Shown here one piece after another: positions 6,440 through 6,573 of a stretch of 6,573 nt of DNA. The position numbers were made by a program, and so were the translations under genes. This stretch comes from Planctomycetota bacterium (GTDB lineage: Bacteria > Planctomycetota > Planctomycetia > Pirellulales > Thermoguttaceae), in NCBI GenBank assembly GCA_015661985.1, contig DQVB01000761.1, forward strand, positions 1 through 6,573, read 5' to 3'. Positions within the stretch are counted from its first letter, which is position 1, and every line of letters starts with the position of its first letter. The notes under the pieces are model-generated. The model saw nothing but the letters and a program-made list of their open reading frames with translations. It was not told the origin of the DNA and did no database searches.

Positions 6440-6573
6440 GTTTCCCGCCCGCTCACGCTGCGGGGGATCACCACCGATGGTTCATCGCTGTATCGCCAGC
6501 CGATCGTGAAGGTTTTCGGCCCGGTGGCCCATGAGGTCTGCGAGTTTCACACGCTCAAGGAGCCGACCGGCGG
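6440..6573 (+). pseudogene. DDE transposase fragment, cut by window end and probably 5' truncated
   Basis: Frame 2 encodes LTLRGITTDGSSLYRQP (from 6455), then VFGPVAHEVCEFHTLKEPTG to the end of the window. The pair GITTDGS followed about 20 residues later by H-x-x-C-x-F-H-x-x-K-E is a hallmark of a group of DDE transposases that I recall from Planctomycetes and other bacteria. The Asp of TTDGS would be a catalytic Asp, and the C-x-x-H-type element precedes the part carrying the final Glu. In such proteins more than 100 residues with a first catalytic Asp should lie upstream. Here the preceding sequence is Pro/Arg-rich with no such motif and no good start codon, so the copy looks degraded at its 5' end. 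The 3' part lies beyond the window. I cannot name the IS family with confidence, and no terminal inverted repeat was found. Confidence 0.5.

Overview
The window is GC-rich, with two intact minus-strand genes flanked by broken sequence on both sides. Protein style points to Planctomycetota or a close relative in the PVC group. The signs are a Planctomycete-type YD-repeat protein, a Tat-exported M19 dipeptidase-like protein, a large exported glycoside-hydrolase-like protein with a long basic N-terminus, and a conserved C-terminal domain that I recall from large hypothetical Planctomycete proteins. This assignment rests on family recognition, not on a marker gene.

Left end (about 1-1506, plus strand). 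A YD-repeat (RHS-type) reading frame enters from outside the window. It runs through about ten YD motifs and breaks off inside an eleventh near base 1018. From that point the coding signal moves to another plus frame and encodes only the C-terminal ~160 residues of an unrelated protein, ending at 1506. The join is abrupt, in mid-motif and out of frame. It is either a real deletion or recombination scar or an assembly chimera. The YD frame also contains a 42-bp heptanucleotide tandem array that keeps the reading frame.

Centre (1538-6119, minus strand). Transcription runs right to left. It first crosses a ~1000-residue exported protein with a TIM-barrel-like core and a C-terminal beta-sandwich-like region. 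After 199 bases comes a Tat-signal M19 (membrane dipeptidase) homologue with a clear Shine-Dalgarno sequence. The gap holds two nested inverted repeats, a 19-bp stem inside a 16-bp stem. The dipeptidase-like protein keeps the second half of the M19 metal site but seems to have lost the N-terminal His-x-Asp and the bridging Glu. The two genes could be co-transcribed and act on an extracytoplasmic substrate, but nothing here shows which one. The dipeptidase gene converges on the plus-strand fragment with only 31 bases between the stop codons.

Right end (6120-6573). A low-information GC-rich stretch leads into a plus-strand fragment of a DDE transposase that runs off the window. No tRNA, rRNA, CRISPR array or complete insertion sequence is visible. 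I see no convincing new multi-gene system; the notable points are the chimeric junction, the heptamer array, the altered M19 active site and the structured intergenic element.
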